Source of the DNA: Amphiduros pacificus | Lineage: Eukaryota; Annelida; Polychaeta; Phyllodocida; Hesionidae | Direction: 5' to 3' | Length of the DNA: 64,000 bases | NCBI GenBank assembly: GCA_949316495.1 | Contig: OX439004.1 | Location: 54,158,159 to 54,222,158 of the forward strand | In this document: piece by piece, positions 12,287 to 23,700 of the stretch | How positions within the stretch are numbered: position 1 is the first letter of the stretch | Layout of the letters: each line of letters starts with the position of its first letter | Notes under the pieces: generated by a model | What the model was told of the DNA's origin: nothing | What the model saw: only the letters and a program-made list of their open reading frames with translations | Databases searched by the model: none | Made by a program: the position numbers and the translations under genes

Positions 12287-14535
12287 CCATCATTGTATTT
12301 CACATTAAATGATTTTATGTATATGTTTTGAACCAGATTGAATGCATGGATGACCTATTTATTTTAATGAAAGAATAACCAATTTACATTTTTCTTGCTC
12401 ACTAAGAGTTTTAAAAGGTCAAGAATCTGTCCCAGGCCTCTGGAGCCTATTAGGTCATTTCCCCCTGGGATGTGTAGCGGTCCTTGCACTGTTTCTTGCA
12501 ATGTTTCTCAAAAAGGTCAATGCAAACTTCTCACCGACACCAAATCCAGGACTTTTACCAACAAATCAGTTGCCATTATAGATTTTTTGATTCATTGTGA
12601 CCACAATGAGGAATGTGAAATGCTATATATATTTTAGGAAATGCTAACACTTATCTTAGATACCACTTTTTTCTGTCTCTCATCAAAACCAAATCGAAAA
12701 GTCCAATTGTGTTGCTCGCCGAATAGATTGTAAAATCTTTATTGAAAGCAAAGGTTTGTTTGTTTTTGTTTGTTTGAAGAAGGCATCTTCGTTATTTTAG
12801 GTTGTGGCTTTGGGAGAACCACCCACGAGGCCCGGCAGAGCATGGAGCTTGCCGGGCAGGACACTTGAGGCGCGAGGTGTGACTCAAGGTCAATGGCTTG
12901 GTCGAGGGCTAAATGGATGGCACCAATACGATCCACAACCTCCTCACGTGTGGGGATAACCTTTGCTCACAGACAGATATTTACAGCTGCTTTCATTGTA
13001 AAAACACATGATTATGTTTGGTTTTGTTGGTCTGAATTGTGAAGTGCTGCCTGTTAAAAAATATTGCCATTGTTTTGATCACTCTTTAAAATAAATACAT
13101 TTACTGGAATATTTTATATCCACTCAAGTGATCCATACCCTAACACTGCTTTTTGAATTGTTGCAAATGTTTTGATGCGCCAAATTTCAAAATTAGTAAA
13201 CCAAATAATGATGAATATAACATAAAAGTCTTTTCTTTATTACTATCAAAGTAATAGCCATAATGTAGCGTATTTGATAGGTGTTCACAGCATAGAGCCC
13301 AGGATTTCAGTTTCTGTATTGAAGTCGATACAAACCAAGAAGTCTAAGAGGTGGAGCAGTCCTAATGAATTTTTCTATGCGCTAATTATTTTAATTGTTC
13401 AAATGCATCTGAAAAATATATTTATTTTATTGCCATTTGACTAATGTTTTTTCAATAACTGAATATATTATTTAAAGCAATTGTTTTGATGTATTGATAT
13501 ATGATGTTTATCAGAGGACAGATTGGATAGGTAAAAGTAGGAATGGTTCAGGAAATGTAACTTGCTGCAGGTCAAATATGTGGCTAGAAGCTTATCACAT
13601 TTCTAACTAGAAAGGGGGTACAGGAATATGACAAGAAACTGTCTACAAACTTTGGCTGTTTTAGTGATACCTTTTGTAGCTGCAAGAAATTCTTATGTGG
13701 GATTAAAATTTCAACCGATAAAGAAATGAAAAATAGTTTTTGCTGATTTGTTTGATCGATGGTGACAGATGGAAGTGCGCATGCGTCGAGGTGGTCGGTT
13801 GTGTTTTTGATTAAGGTCCGCAAATCTTAACAGAAACCAGCCTCATAACGTTGAACCGAAGGTATTAATCGTGTAATTTGATACTTTAAATCGACTGTAA
13901 TTACTACCCGACTCGTGCAAAAAATTTTAAACGCATAAATTGCTGATTGTGGACGACTCAGGTCTTTTTTCTTGACGGCATCTAGACATTGTGTGGTCCG
14001 CCATTTGCATTATTACAATTTAATATTTCTAGCGATCATAATCTACAAAGCGTTTGGTAACCTTTCAAGGTAGCGCTAGACTATTAAGTTGTCTCATTTC
14101 ACGCAATTACCGCTGAATGGGAAAAATTTGAAATAAATAAGTGCGAGCTGATCTGAAATACTATACAAGCGCTGAGTTCAAAATATCAAACAAACTCCAA
14201 CTCGAACATCCAATACTCGTCATTAACAGCTCACTGGTGTCACTGATGCTAAGCGGGTAACTGCCGGGTGACGAAATACACATTAGTGCGGCATTGACCC
14301 TCAACACATCAGCAAGTGATATATATTATAGACTGGAATTTATTCATTGAGAATTCAAGGAATATTAACGATCAGAAAAAATACTGCGATCTGCATTAAC
14401 TACGCTGTAAATCAAAGTAGAAACGGTAAGACTGCATTATATAAACTCTTTTTTCTCCACGATCATTTAAATCGCTTAGACCACCAAAAGTGCGCTAAAA
14501 AATAACTACCAGCCGGCACTGGTAAAACATTTTCT
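12287..14535. other. Unassigned stretch, possibly including the LINE-A 5' end
   Basis: No gene is recognised. A GC-richer block near 13,770-14,300 contains GTGCGCATGCGT and may be promoter or 5' leader of the LINE that follows, but no target-site duplication or terminal motif fixes the element's start. A minus-strand frame at 12,739-12,936 is unassigned. Confidence 0.35.
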
Positions 14536-14868
14536 TACCAAGCAAAATTCTTGGTATTAAGGGAAAGAAAATTGCTTACCAAGCCACATTCTTGGTAACA
14601 CGAAGGCAAGTCTACAAATATTAATTAAGAAAACACAGGACATAATATACAGAAATATCTGACCAAGCTATTTTCTTGGTATATACAGAGCAAAAAAGAA
14701 AAACCAACTATCAAATATTGAAAAAAATCTGACCAAGCTATTCTCTTGGTATTTACAGAGCAAAACTAGCCAAGCAAAACACTTGGTACATAAAAAATCT
14801 GATCAAGCTATATACTTGGTGCATACAGAGCAAAAATAAAAATAAACTGACCAAGCAAAACACTTGGC
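14536..14868 (+). repeat. Seven CCAAG-N7-CTTGG hairpins in the LINE-A 5' leader
   Basis: Inverted repeats of form (TA)CCAAG-N7-CTTGG(TA) occur at about 14,536, 14,577, 14,662, 14,732, 14,769, 14,801 (first base T) and 14,849. Stems are conserved while the 7-nt loops vary (CAAAATT, CCACATT, CTATTTT, CTATTCT, CAAAACA, CTATATA, CAAAACA). Spacing varies from about 33 to 85 bp, so this is not a simple tandem repeat. In RNA each would form a 5-8 bp stem with a 7-nt loop. Confidence 0.85.
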
Positions 14869-14987
14869 ATACACATATTATAGAACACATTAAGACTCGA
14901 AATACGGGTAATATACTGGTGCATTATACTATTACTCTCTTATAAGATTATAAGATACTAAGCCCTGAAGCACCATAAAAATCAAAT

Positions 14988-15578
14988 ATGTATAGGGTGA
15001 AAAAGATTACTGATGATTTCTGGGATAGAAAATGTAAGACACGATTTTACAAAATTTGGTGGGAAGGCTACACCAAAGCTGAAAGCACATATGAACCAGA
15101 AAAAAATATAAACCCAGCTCTAATTGAAATTTACAATAAAAATAAATTAAATATTAGTTATAAAGGGAAGAGGCCTAATACAAATCAACCATTATTGTTT
15201 CAGATGGCAACCAAAGGGAATAAAAGGGTGGGAAAGAAGAGGAGGATTTCCTCCAAATCTTCCCCCCACACCCCAATCGATTGGGCCGAAGCGATGGAGG
15301 AAGAGGAGGCAATTGAAGCAAGCAACACCATAGCCCCCATGGCAGGCCCCACTGCAGGTGACGAGGGGGTAACCCTGAACATCGACATCACGGGGCAACA
15401 CGCAGTGTCCCCTGGTGAGAAGAGACCAGTAGCAACTCCCAGAGCTGGGGGCAGCAAACAAGTGGCGACCCCTAGAGCTGGGGTGAGCAAGAAATTGTCA
15501 CCACAACCATCCGGCTCAGGGGTTGATGATGATATCTCTCATAGTATGGATGCTGACAGAGAAATCAACATCCTATAA
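14988..15578 (+). CDS. LINE-A ORF1, N-terminal frame: chromodomain protein
   Basis: The 196-codon frame starts at an ATG preceded by an in-frame stop, so the start is well fixed. Residues 1 to about 52 match a chromodomain: an MYRVKKITD first strand, RFYKIWWEGY in the middle, then TYEPEKNI and a final helix LIEIYNK. The aromatic residues at the usual cage positions (Tyr, Trp, Tyr) are present. Residues 53-196 are basic, then low-complexity with short ATPRAG-type repeats. Chromodomains bind methylated histone tails and are well known in Ty3-type integrases; I do not know of one at the start of a LINE ORF1. The frame ends inside the overlap with the next frame (15,523), which is offset +1. The two halves are either one protein joined by frameshifting, one protein split by a 1-nt lesion, or two proteins. 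Confidence 0.8.
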   Translation: MYRVKKITDDFWDRKCKTRFYKIWWEGYTKAESTYEPEKNINPALIEIYNKNKLNISYKGKRPNTNQPLLFQMATKGNKRVGKKRRISSKSSPHTPIDWAEAMEEEEAIEASNTIAPMAGPTAGDEGVTLNIDITGQHAVSPGEKRPVATPRAGGSKQVATPRAGVSKKLSPQPSGSGVDDDISHSMDADREINIL

Positions 15579-16998
15579 TGAACTGAAGATAAACGATGAG
15601 AAAAAGCAGGAAAAAATTATCAGACTTGAAAGAGATATTATGAGGCTCGAGGCGGAGAAGACTGAAATTTTCGAAGAAAAGAAGAAGATACAGGAGGAGA
15701 GAAATGACCTACAAAAAAAGGTAAACACCTTAGATATGCAAGTGAGATATGATACCATTAAAAGCAGTCGATCCATAGCTAAGATCGAAGAACTAAACAC
15801 CACCATTAAGAGGAACAATGTGTTCATATCGAAACTTGAGACCAAGAACAAGGAGAGCCTGCGGAAAATCAGAGCCATGGCGATGGGAAACAACCCTGGT
15901 CCTACTCCTTCTCAAAGCCAATATGCAAAGATGAAAAAAGCGCTATTTATAGCCGACCGTGAATACAAAGCGCTTTATCCCAATGATGATGATGAATGTG
16001 ATTGGATGATTGAGGGTGACATCCAGGATGTCTCGCGCTTTGAAGAGATGGTGAGAAGCCCTGATTTCAATCGTAAGTTAGGAGACTATTCTAAAATCAT
16101 GATCTGTCTGGGGCTGAGGGACATTATAAATTGTGCCCCCAGTAACCAGATACTAGCTACACTCAAAAAAGGAATCTACGCTATGGCGAAGGCGGCAACT
16201 TGTCACATATATGTTTGCCAAATTCCTCCAATCTCCATTGACTGTGACTTAAAGGTTGTAAATGCCCATACGATGTTCAATCTAAACCTGGAGGACCTTG
16301 GCAGCCATCACAAGACTGGCCAAATTAAGGTAGTCATCACCCCTGACGAGGTTGCGTCTTTGCCCACACCCGATGCTGTTACATCAAAAACAGATCATAC
16401 TCTGCTGGAGACGGCATCCAAGGCTTGGATATCAAACCTGGTAAAAATCATGAGCTCTACTAATGAATTCACTAGTGACGTAATGGAATACTGGGAACCT
16501 AATGAAAAAGGTCTAATAAGAGATGCACCAATTTTGGGTGAAGATCTGGATGATGTCCCAGCTGCTGAAGGACTCGACCTCATAGACTTTGAGGATGCAG
16601 ACTACTTGGGGGAGACAGTGACTACTGCTCTACCTTTTAGGACAGCGGCCAAGCTGATAGGTACCGGAGGCTGGACTATCAGACAGATGACAAGAAAATC
16701 AAATACCAAGATGGAGAAGATCGAAGGCAAGATTGACAGAATGCGGATCACAGGGACGCCTCTTGGCATTGCCAGGGCACTAGTGGAAATCAGGAAGATT
16801 TTGAGGGAGCTTAAGGTTGAAAATGCACCCCAGCAAGACGTGTGTGTCTATTATGCTCAGGGCAGGTGCAGAAATGGCTCCAGGTGCCAGTACAGTCATG
16901 CCGACACAGCACCAAACCCTAGGAGCAGAGAACCCCGTCCTCCACGTCCGAGGAGCCCAGTAAGGCTGATCTCTGCACGAAAAACACGCAAATACTGA
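15523..16998 (+). CDS. LINE-A ORF1, C-terminal frame: coiled coil, KH and CCCH zinc finger
   Basis: A 491-codon frame overlapping the chromodomain frame by 56 nt. Residues about 15-120 are a Lys/Glu-rich coiled coil. Residues about 190-315 contain IMICLGLRDIIN and HIYVCQIPPI strands that resemble a degenerate SGNH (esterase-like) fold without an obvious catalytic Ser; this is inference. Residues about 370-430 form a KH RNA-binding domain with the GxxG loop as LIGTGGWTIRQM. Residues about 440-465 are a CCCH zinc finger, C-x7-C-x5-C-x3-H. The basic tail is rich in Arg and Pro. Known LINE ORF1 proteins use RRM, CCHC, PHD or esterase modules; KH plus CCCH is not one I recognise. The ATG at 15,523 lies inside the overlap and may not be the true start. 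Confidence 0.82.
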   Translation: MMMISLIVWMLTEKSTSYNELKINDEKKQEKIIRLERDIMRLEAEKTEIFEEKKKIQEERNDLQKKVNTLDMQVRYDTIKSSRSIAKIEELNTTIKRNNVFISKLETKNKESLRKIRAMAMGNNPGPTPSQSQYAKMKKALFIADREYKALYPNDDDECDWMIEGDIQDVSRFEEMVRSPDFNRKLGDYSKIMICLGLRDIINCAPSNQILATLKKGIYAMAKAATCHIYVCQIPPISIDCDLKVVNAHTMFNLNLEDLGSHHKTGQIKVVITPDEVASLPTPDAVTSKTDHTLLETASKAWISNLVKIMSSTNEFTSDVMEYWEPNEKGLIRDAPILGEDLDDVPAAEGLDLIDFEDADYLGETVTTALPFRTAAKLIGTGGWTIRQMTRKSNTKMEKIEGKIDRMRITGTPLGIARALVEIRKILRELKVENAPQQDVCVYYAQGRCRNGSRCQYSHADTAPNPRSREPRPPRPRSPVRLISARKTRKY

Positions 16999-17223
16999 CA
17001 TTTACTACAGGGATGGAGAGATAACACCAAAACATGTATAAAACATAGCTGTCATGTATTGAAAATGTATTATGATGTAGAGAATGAGGTATTATTAAAT
17101 TTGTACAAACTATGTGAACTGAGCTTGATATCATCAAAAATAAAAAGATTACTTGACAACATCTCTTGCATTTTTTCGTATTTTCCTTGTAAATGTTAAA
17201 AAAAATGGATATTTGTCATTAAG

Positions 17224-20200
17224 GTGGAAAAAAATCATATTCAATCAAAAGAATTATTTCATGTGTTCCTTAGAACTATGTTTAGTTCTTTTTTAAAGAA
17301 AAAACTATTCACCTCTTTCTCCACACTGATCTTAAAAGAAAAAGTTATTATCTCTCTGCATCCCTATGATGATTTGGATAAAAAAGATGACAGTAATCTC
17401 AATTTCCCGGTCTGGGACACTCTTAATGGAACAGTGAATCATTATTACTGTTCAAGCATATTTCGGAGTAAAGTGAACCATTATTACGATTTTACTATGT
17501 CAACAAACAAATTTACTACGACTCCGAATTTCTACTACAAACCAGCCAAAAATAGCTCACGATGTACTAAAAATAACTTGGTATCACGTGACAATGATCG
17601 AAACGGGCATAGTCTTAATGAAACTTCGTGTTGCAAACACTCGGATATGGGTAAAAATAGATTACGTAACGACAAATCACAATGCGTCAATTGTCCACGT
17701 GGTCATTTTAGAAACGCCCACATATTGAATACCACGATCCGACAAAAAACCAAATCGGCACTGCAGGGAATTTCAAACAATATTTCCGAACAAAATGACT
17801 CTACGTACATTGCAAACAGGCATATTATGGAAACACACGCACCAGAGTCGGAAATTTTGACCCCTGTTATGTATTATGATAACTCAATAAGTCGAATCGA
17901 CTCTACTGAGACCACGCCCACCACGGCGGTGATTCGCTGTTCGGGAGCGCGAGGACATGACGAGCTGGGGATACCCCCATTGACAAATTCATCAATGAAC
18001 CAGGAACACGGGATTCCCACAACAAACACTGATCTTAATACTTTAAGTAAAAATGCATATAAAAAGAAAAATACAGAAATTCTGATTAAAAAGAAATTTC
18101 TTAAAAATCCTACGTGCATAAATATTGGCTCTTGCAATGTACAGAGCATCAAACATAAAATTCTATTGATTAAAGACTATATCAAAGAAAAAGACATACA
18201 TGCGCTCTTTATAACAGAAACCTGGCTTCATGAGACTGGAGATGAACAAATTAAAAATGAACTAGAAAATGGAGGTTTCAGATTCCATTCCTTCCCTAGA
18301 CTAGGACGTACTGGAGGAGGCTTGGGGCTCCTCCACAGGATCGAAATCCCCTTTAAAACCAACAGGTTGAATCCACCCAAACTCAACACTATGGAGATAA
18401 TGGAATCCTCACTACATATAAAAAGTAAGCATGTAACCATTGTCACCATATATAGACCAGAGCCATCTGGTGGAAACATGTACACCTATTCACAATTCTA
18501 TGATGAGTTCACGCAGTTGATTGCACACTATGGGTCATTTAACCATGAAGTCCTTTTCCTAGGAGATTACAATTTTCACCTGAATAAGCCAAGAAAACCG
18601 GATGTAGTTAAATTTAATGATATTCTATCCACATTTGACATGACCCAATGGATAAATGAGCCCACACATAGACTTGGGAATACCCTGGATCTAATCATCA
18701 CTTTTAAGAATAGTAAATACCTAACGACACATAAAGTTGATGAATATATATCAGACCACAAAATGATATTACTTAACCTAGATATAAATCCCCCAAAACC
18801 GATGAAAAAATCCATCTGTTACAGAAATTTTAAAAATATGGATATAAATTCACTGAAAACTGACATCAGGTCAATCCTCCATGCTGATACAAACTGGGAA
18901 AATCTCTCCCTGGAAAACCTGGTTGACTTCTATGATACTAAATTGACCTCTGTCTTAGACAAACATGCTCCTATAAAAACAGCCAATGTAACAAACCGTA
19001 AGACTGTCCCCTGGATGAATGATCACATATTAAAAGAACGGTCCCTCAAGCGAAGACTTGAGAGGAAAATGACTAAGACCGGATTGCAGATTGATAAGGA
19101 ACTCTACAAAGCAAAGAAAAATGACTACAATGCCCTGCTCAAATCATCACAGTCAAACTACTTCGCCAATCTGGTCCAGGAAAACAAAAATGACCCCAAA
19201 AAACTCTTTAAGGTCATTGACAAAGTCATGCACAAACCCAATGATGTCCCTATGCCACCGTCAAATGACGACACTGAACAGGCAAATAAATTCAATAATT
19301 TTTTCCTGGAAAAAATTGATTTAATTAGACTCAACATAGATGCGACACCTGTTGGGAGTTCTCTACCACCAGATGCCACCACAAACAAACAAAACAGTAT
19401 GCACTCACAAACACTGAATAGTTTCATGCCACTTACCTCAGAAGAAGTCATGAAGCTAATCAAGAAAGCTGCAAAAAAGTCATGTGAATTAGATCCATTG
19501 CCAGCATGGCTAGTACATGACCTGATAGATGAGCTCCTTCCAATAATTACTATCATCATAAATAAATCACTAATGGATGCAGAGATGTCTGAAAATATGA
19601 AAATAGCGATTATTAAACCACTCCTGAAAAAGCTTGGTCTGGACCGGTATCAAATCTCAGTTATATCTCTAAACTCACAGAAAGGGCCGTATCTGAACAA
19701 CTAATATCGCACTTAGTCATAAATAGACTAACTGATACTTTCCAATCAGCATACAAGGAGTTTCATAGCACAGAAACAGCGCTTTTAAGAGTTCAAAATG
19801 ACATTCTCTTAAGCCTAGACAAAAAGAAATCGGTCATACTACTCTTACTTGACTTGTCTGCTGCTTTCGACACCATTGACCACAATATACTGTTTGATAG
19901 ATTACAGTCCAGATGTAAAGTCAGTGGTCACGCACTCAAATGGATAAAGTCATACCTAAGGGATAGAAAACAATGTGTCAAAGTGGGTCTCAAACGATCA
20001 ACCCTTAAGAGAATCAAGTATGGGGTACCCCAGGGGTCCGTGCTGGGACCCATTCTTTTCACAATATACATGTCCCCTATGGCAGACATTTTGAAAAAAT
20101 ACAATATGGACTATCATATTTACGCAGATGACACGCAAATCTACATCCCTATTGATCACACTTCCAAAAGAGATGGGGAATTGAGTAAAATTAAACTTGA

Positions 20201-20987
20201 AAAATGTGTCGATGAAGTTAGAGCCTTTCTAATATCAAACAAAATGAAGATAAATGATGGGAAGACTGAAATGCTACTGTGCACGGACAACCGTGGTATA
20301 AATGCATACCTACCCTCATCTGTCAGAGTCGGTGATTCAACCATATCACCTTCAACTAATGTGGTAGACCTAGGCATCACACTTGACTCAAGCATGAATT
20401 TGAAGTCACAAGTCAGAAAAATGTGTAAAAAAGGCTATTACCACATTAGGAACCTATCTGCCATTAGGCATTGCCTAGATGAAAAGACCGCAGTTACTCT
20501 AACTCATGCCTTTGTGACCTCTACCTTGGACTATGGAAACGGATTACTAGCAGGCCTGCCAAATTCTGAAATTAGAAAACTGCAATATGTACAGAACGCT
20601 GCAGCACGGGTCGTATGTAAACTTAGAAAATTTGATCATATATCAGATAAATTGAAGAAACTACATTGGCTGCCGGTTCATGCGAGAATAAAATTTAAAA
20701 TACTCTTAATGACCTGGAAGGCCCTAAACGGCAAGGCACCCCCTTACCTGCGTGACCTCTTGCATGTAAAACAGGGTGAACGTAACCTAAGATCAAATGA
20801 TGGTACCTATCTATGCGTACCAAAAATGCGCCTGAAGACAGTGGGTGATAGAGCTTTCTCCGCTATCGGCCCCCGACTCTGGAATGCATTACCAACTAAT
20901 ATTAGAATTAGTACCTCAGTCGACTCTTTTAAGAGTAGACTCAAAACTCACCTATTCAGAACTCACGTTCTGAACCTAGCGCTATGA
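17224..20987 (+). pseudogene. LINE-A ORF2: AP endonuclease-reverse transcriptase, broken once
   Basis: The frame is open 17,224-19,704; its first codon is GTG, so the true start is probably an ATG such as 17,278. The first ~290 codons are an unassigned extension. The endonuclease begins near 18,118 with NIGSCNVQS, ITETWL at about 18,211 and a YISDHKM motif near 18,750. RT starts about 19,430. The RT continues in another frame from about 19,655 to 20,987 with SKLTERAV, LLDLSAAFDTIDHN, GVPQGSVLGP and YADDT (20,120). At about 19,640-19,660 the usual link between PLLKK and the NYRPVSNL motif is missing: most of that motif has gone with a short deletion that also shifts the frame. The rest is intact, so this copy was recently functional but cannot make full-length RT. 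Confidence 0.88.
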
Positions 20988-21041
20988 ACAGTTCCGACTG
21001 GTATCAGCGCGATATAAATTTTATTATTATTATTATTATTA

Positions 21042-21930
21042 GAACAGTAGCCTATGTAAGGTTTTAGACCTCATGCCAGTAAATTGTTTCTATATTTACA
21101 TATGGAACGATTATAGTATGCGCCAGCTCATAAAGCACAAGGGTTGGAATAGGAAATGGGGTCATCCGGTCGGCTTTATTGCGATTTCAGAACATCAAAA
21201 TGATCCTAATATGTAATTTTGAAGGTTTTGTTTCATGCCCTTTTAAAGTCATTGATAAGATATCGTGTCCAAATGGCTGATGGAAGATATGTATGTCCCA
21301 TATGGCTAAATATATGTATGTCCCATCTGTGTAAAACATTGATCCAAAGAGGAATAGGTATCAGGCTGTACTAGAAAAAGGGGTGTCTCCTCACCATTCA
21401 CCATTGGATACAAAATATGATGAAATCTTATCTGAGCTATATTATTTATGAATTTAAGTAACCTTTAAATCATCTAACAGTTTACCAGTTTAACTCCCAG
21501 AAACACACCCTTCATTTCCATTCTCCATGCCAAGTGGTAGAGTGGTGCCACCTGGTGACGTGTTCTGAAATATGGTCGACTTTATCCAGTACTGTGTGTA
21601 TGGGGTTTTATATTGCCTTAAATATCAATATATTAGTTTAGTCATATCGTGACGAGGCCTACTTGTAGCAGATATAATATTGCCTCACTGAATTGTCTCG
21701 TTGCATCATTAACATGACAACCCATGCAGTCACTGATTATAAGGACAATTGGTTGATATTTCAAAACTTTCATAAAATCACGGACATCATGGGTAGTTTT
21801 TACACAGATTTGGGGTATGTTTAAATTGTATGTGGTCATGATACTGTGGTACATTTTCCATTCTTACATGATACATTTTAATTTCCATGCTACTTCTTGC
21901 TCCATAAACAAGAAAAAGTGGTGCTCCACA
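21042..21930. other. Unassigned non-coding stretch
   Basis: No gene, RNA or bounded repeat is recognised between the LINE-A tail and the hairpin at 21,931. Confidence 0.4.
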
Positions 21931-21983
21931 TGTAACACGGATTGCAATAAACAATCCGTGTTACATGAACAATCCGTGTTACA
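21931..21983. repeat. Perfect hairpin TGTAACACGGATTG and extra copy
   Basis: TGTAACACGGATTG (21,931-21,944) is followed by a 7-nt loop and its exact reverse complement (21,952-21,965), then by another copy of the second arm (21,970-21,983). A (CAAAACAAAAATTACAA)-type run follows. The hairpin at 29,447-29,522 ends in the same CCGTGTTACA followed by A-rich repeats, so these may be ends of one DNA-element family. Confidence 0.75.
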
Positions 21984-22119
21984 AAAATTGCAATAAACAA
22001 AACAAAAATTACAACAAACAAAACAAAAATTACAACAAACAAAACAAAAATTTAAATAAACAACATTATACCTCAGTGATGCGCGTATCGACGAGATTTC
22101 CAATGAATATGATCATGCC

Positions 22120-23700
22120 GAGTATTCGTAACGTATTCTCAAATTCACAGTTACTCCCTGCGCACACGCAGACCGGCACATTCACTTCCGGAAATGAACT
22201 TCCGGTTTTGCGAGTGAGCTGTCAGAAAGTTGTCAATGAGTTTTCTTTGATTGTGAAACGTTGCAAGTTTGTCACAATTCATAATCTAGTTTATTCAAAT
22301 GTTTAATACTTACAAAACATATTCCAATAATTTTCACATAATCACAGCATTGTTTAAAACGGCGTTTTATGGTGTTCTCTGATATGTTACACGTGTTGAA
22401 CATGTAAACAAAACAATGGTGATCGATACAGTCAAGACCCAAGTCAGGGTAATAGAGCTGTGACAATTGCTGAGAGGGGAATGTAACAAAATGTATCAAT
22501 ATATTTGATACATTGGGCCTGCACTTGTTTCAATATTTGATACATTTGCGATCAGCCTTTAGCCTAATTGTGTATTAACTTTTTAACCAAAGACGACTGA
22601 TACGATACAGTGTGGTCAAGGTAACAGTGCTGTACCGATGAGAGGGGAATGTAATAAAATGTGTCAATGTTTTTGATGCATTGGGCCTGCACTTGTTTCA
22701 ATATTTGATACATTTGCCGATCAACATTTAGCCTAGCTGTCAAAAGTTTCCAAGAAAAAGCACAACAGACAGATAACAAACATTTGGTGAAGTCTTTGGA
22801 ATTTAAAAAAATAGGAAAAAATAATTTGGGGGGACCTGTCTTTTGAAATATCTAACAAGGCTCTATGGTGTATCACACCCAACCATATCAACTTTTGATC
22901 AATGCTGAAGCTCCACTGATTCTGATTGTTCTTTGTTCACAAATATGAATAGACATGAAGGACAAGACACATTGATGTACTCACATTTGTGCCATAACTA
23001 ACTCAGTCTGAATTAGGTGTCACACACAATAAGAAGTTTCTATTTGATGTCTTCTTTCATCCCACACATGACCTTGATGATCCAAATGGTTGGTCAGTCG
23101 AATATGTGTATAAAATGACTTGTCAGGTTTAAATTTAATTTTTAACTTCATGTAATAATTTGTGTTTTCTTGTTATATCCAAAAAGATGCATGACTTATT
23201 TGTTCAAATAAGTGAAGATTCCTTGTTTATGTTTTTTCAAATACTAACCAAGTTTTGTTAAGTTGGCTCAAGTTCATGGTCTATCCCTAACTGACGAGTC
23301 CTGGGTAGACTGTATGGGCCATTAACCTGTATCAGGACGAAACACTGCCAATAACCCATCATAAAAAAATATTTAAAGTGCTTGAATATATTAATAATTA
23401 TTTTTAATCATTTACAGCTTATAATATATCATTGTTATTGGCAGTGTCTTAGGGTTGAAAGTAATAAAGTCTTGAGACAATTATTTAAATAAAAAAACAC
23501 AACTTGTTCAAAATGTGTAAATGAAACATGGTCTGAAAAATAAAATCACATTATATATTCTAGGCATGTAATATCATGTGAAATATTGACAGACATTTGA
23601 GAGTTGTCAACATGAAGGGGAACAGTCTCTTCAAAAATTCTCTTATTTTCCTGCCAAATAGAGTTTAAAAAAATTGAGCAGTTTTACATGTAATGTATTA
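22120..23700. repeat. Hammerhead-bearing ~2.1-kb repeat, copy 1
   Basis: This stretch is collinear with 24,210-25,800. Shared landmarks include CGCACACGCAGACCGGCACA (22,161 and 24,251), TTCACTTCCGGAAATGAACT, TACTAACCAAGTTTTGTT and the complete hammerhead core. The offset between copies grows from 2,090 bp on the left to 2,148 bp at the ribozyme. Divergence is substantial outside the conserved blocks, so the pair is old. Edges are approximate. Short sub-repeats containing TTTGATACAT also occur at about 22,500, 22,680 and 24,600. Confidence 0.75.
23285..23454 (+). ncRNA. Hammerhead ribozyme, type I, copy 1
   Basis: The full catalytic core is present in order. Stem I 5' arm CCCTAA (23,285-23,290) is followed by CTGACGA (23,291-23,297; consensus CUGANGA). 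Stem II is GTCCTG (23,298-23,303) paired with CAGGAC (23,333-23,338), then GAAAC (23,339-23,343). Stem III is ACTGCCAATAAC (23,344-23,355) paired perfectly with GTTATTGGCAGT (23,434-23,445), closed by a 78-nt AT-rich loop. The cleavage triplet GTC ends at 23,448, and the stem I 3' arm TTAGGG (23,449-23,454) pairs with CCCTAA. Every invariant core base of the family is met. The long stem III loop is larger than in the minimal hammerheads of Penelope elements and animal retrozymes. Predicted cut is after 23,448. Confidence 0.9.

Larger units (their letters stand above)
14536..21041 (+). mobile_element. LINE-A: near full-length CR1/L2-like non-LTR retrotransposon
   Basis: Order of parts: a hairpin-rich 5' leader (14,536-14,868), an ORF1 region in two overlapping frames (14,988-16,998), an AP-type endonuclease plus reverse transcriptase (17,224-20,987) and an (ATT)n tail (about 21,018-21,041). 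The RT motifs (AAFDTIDH, GVPQGSVLGP, YADDTQ) and the GCGCGATATAAAT-(ATT)n 3' end fit the CR1/L2 side of the jockey superfamily. The 5' limit given is the first hairpin; the true start may lie upstream. The copy is broken in the RT frame. No target-site duplication could be established. Confidence 0.88.

Noticed and set aside
12739-12936. 65-codon minus-strand frame as a transposase piece
   Set aside because: No motif or homologous copy in the window supports it.
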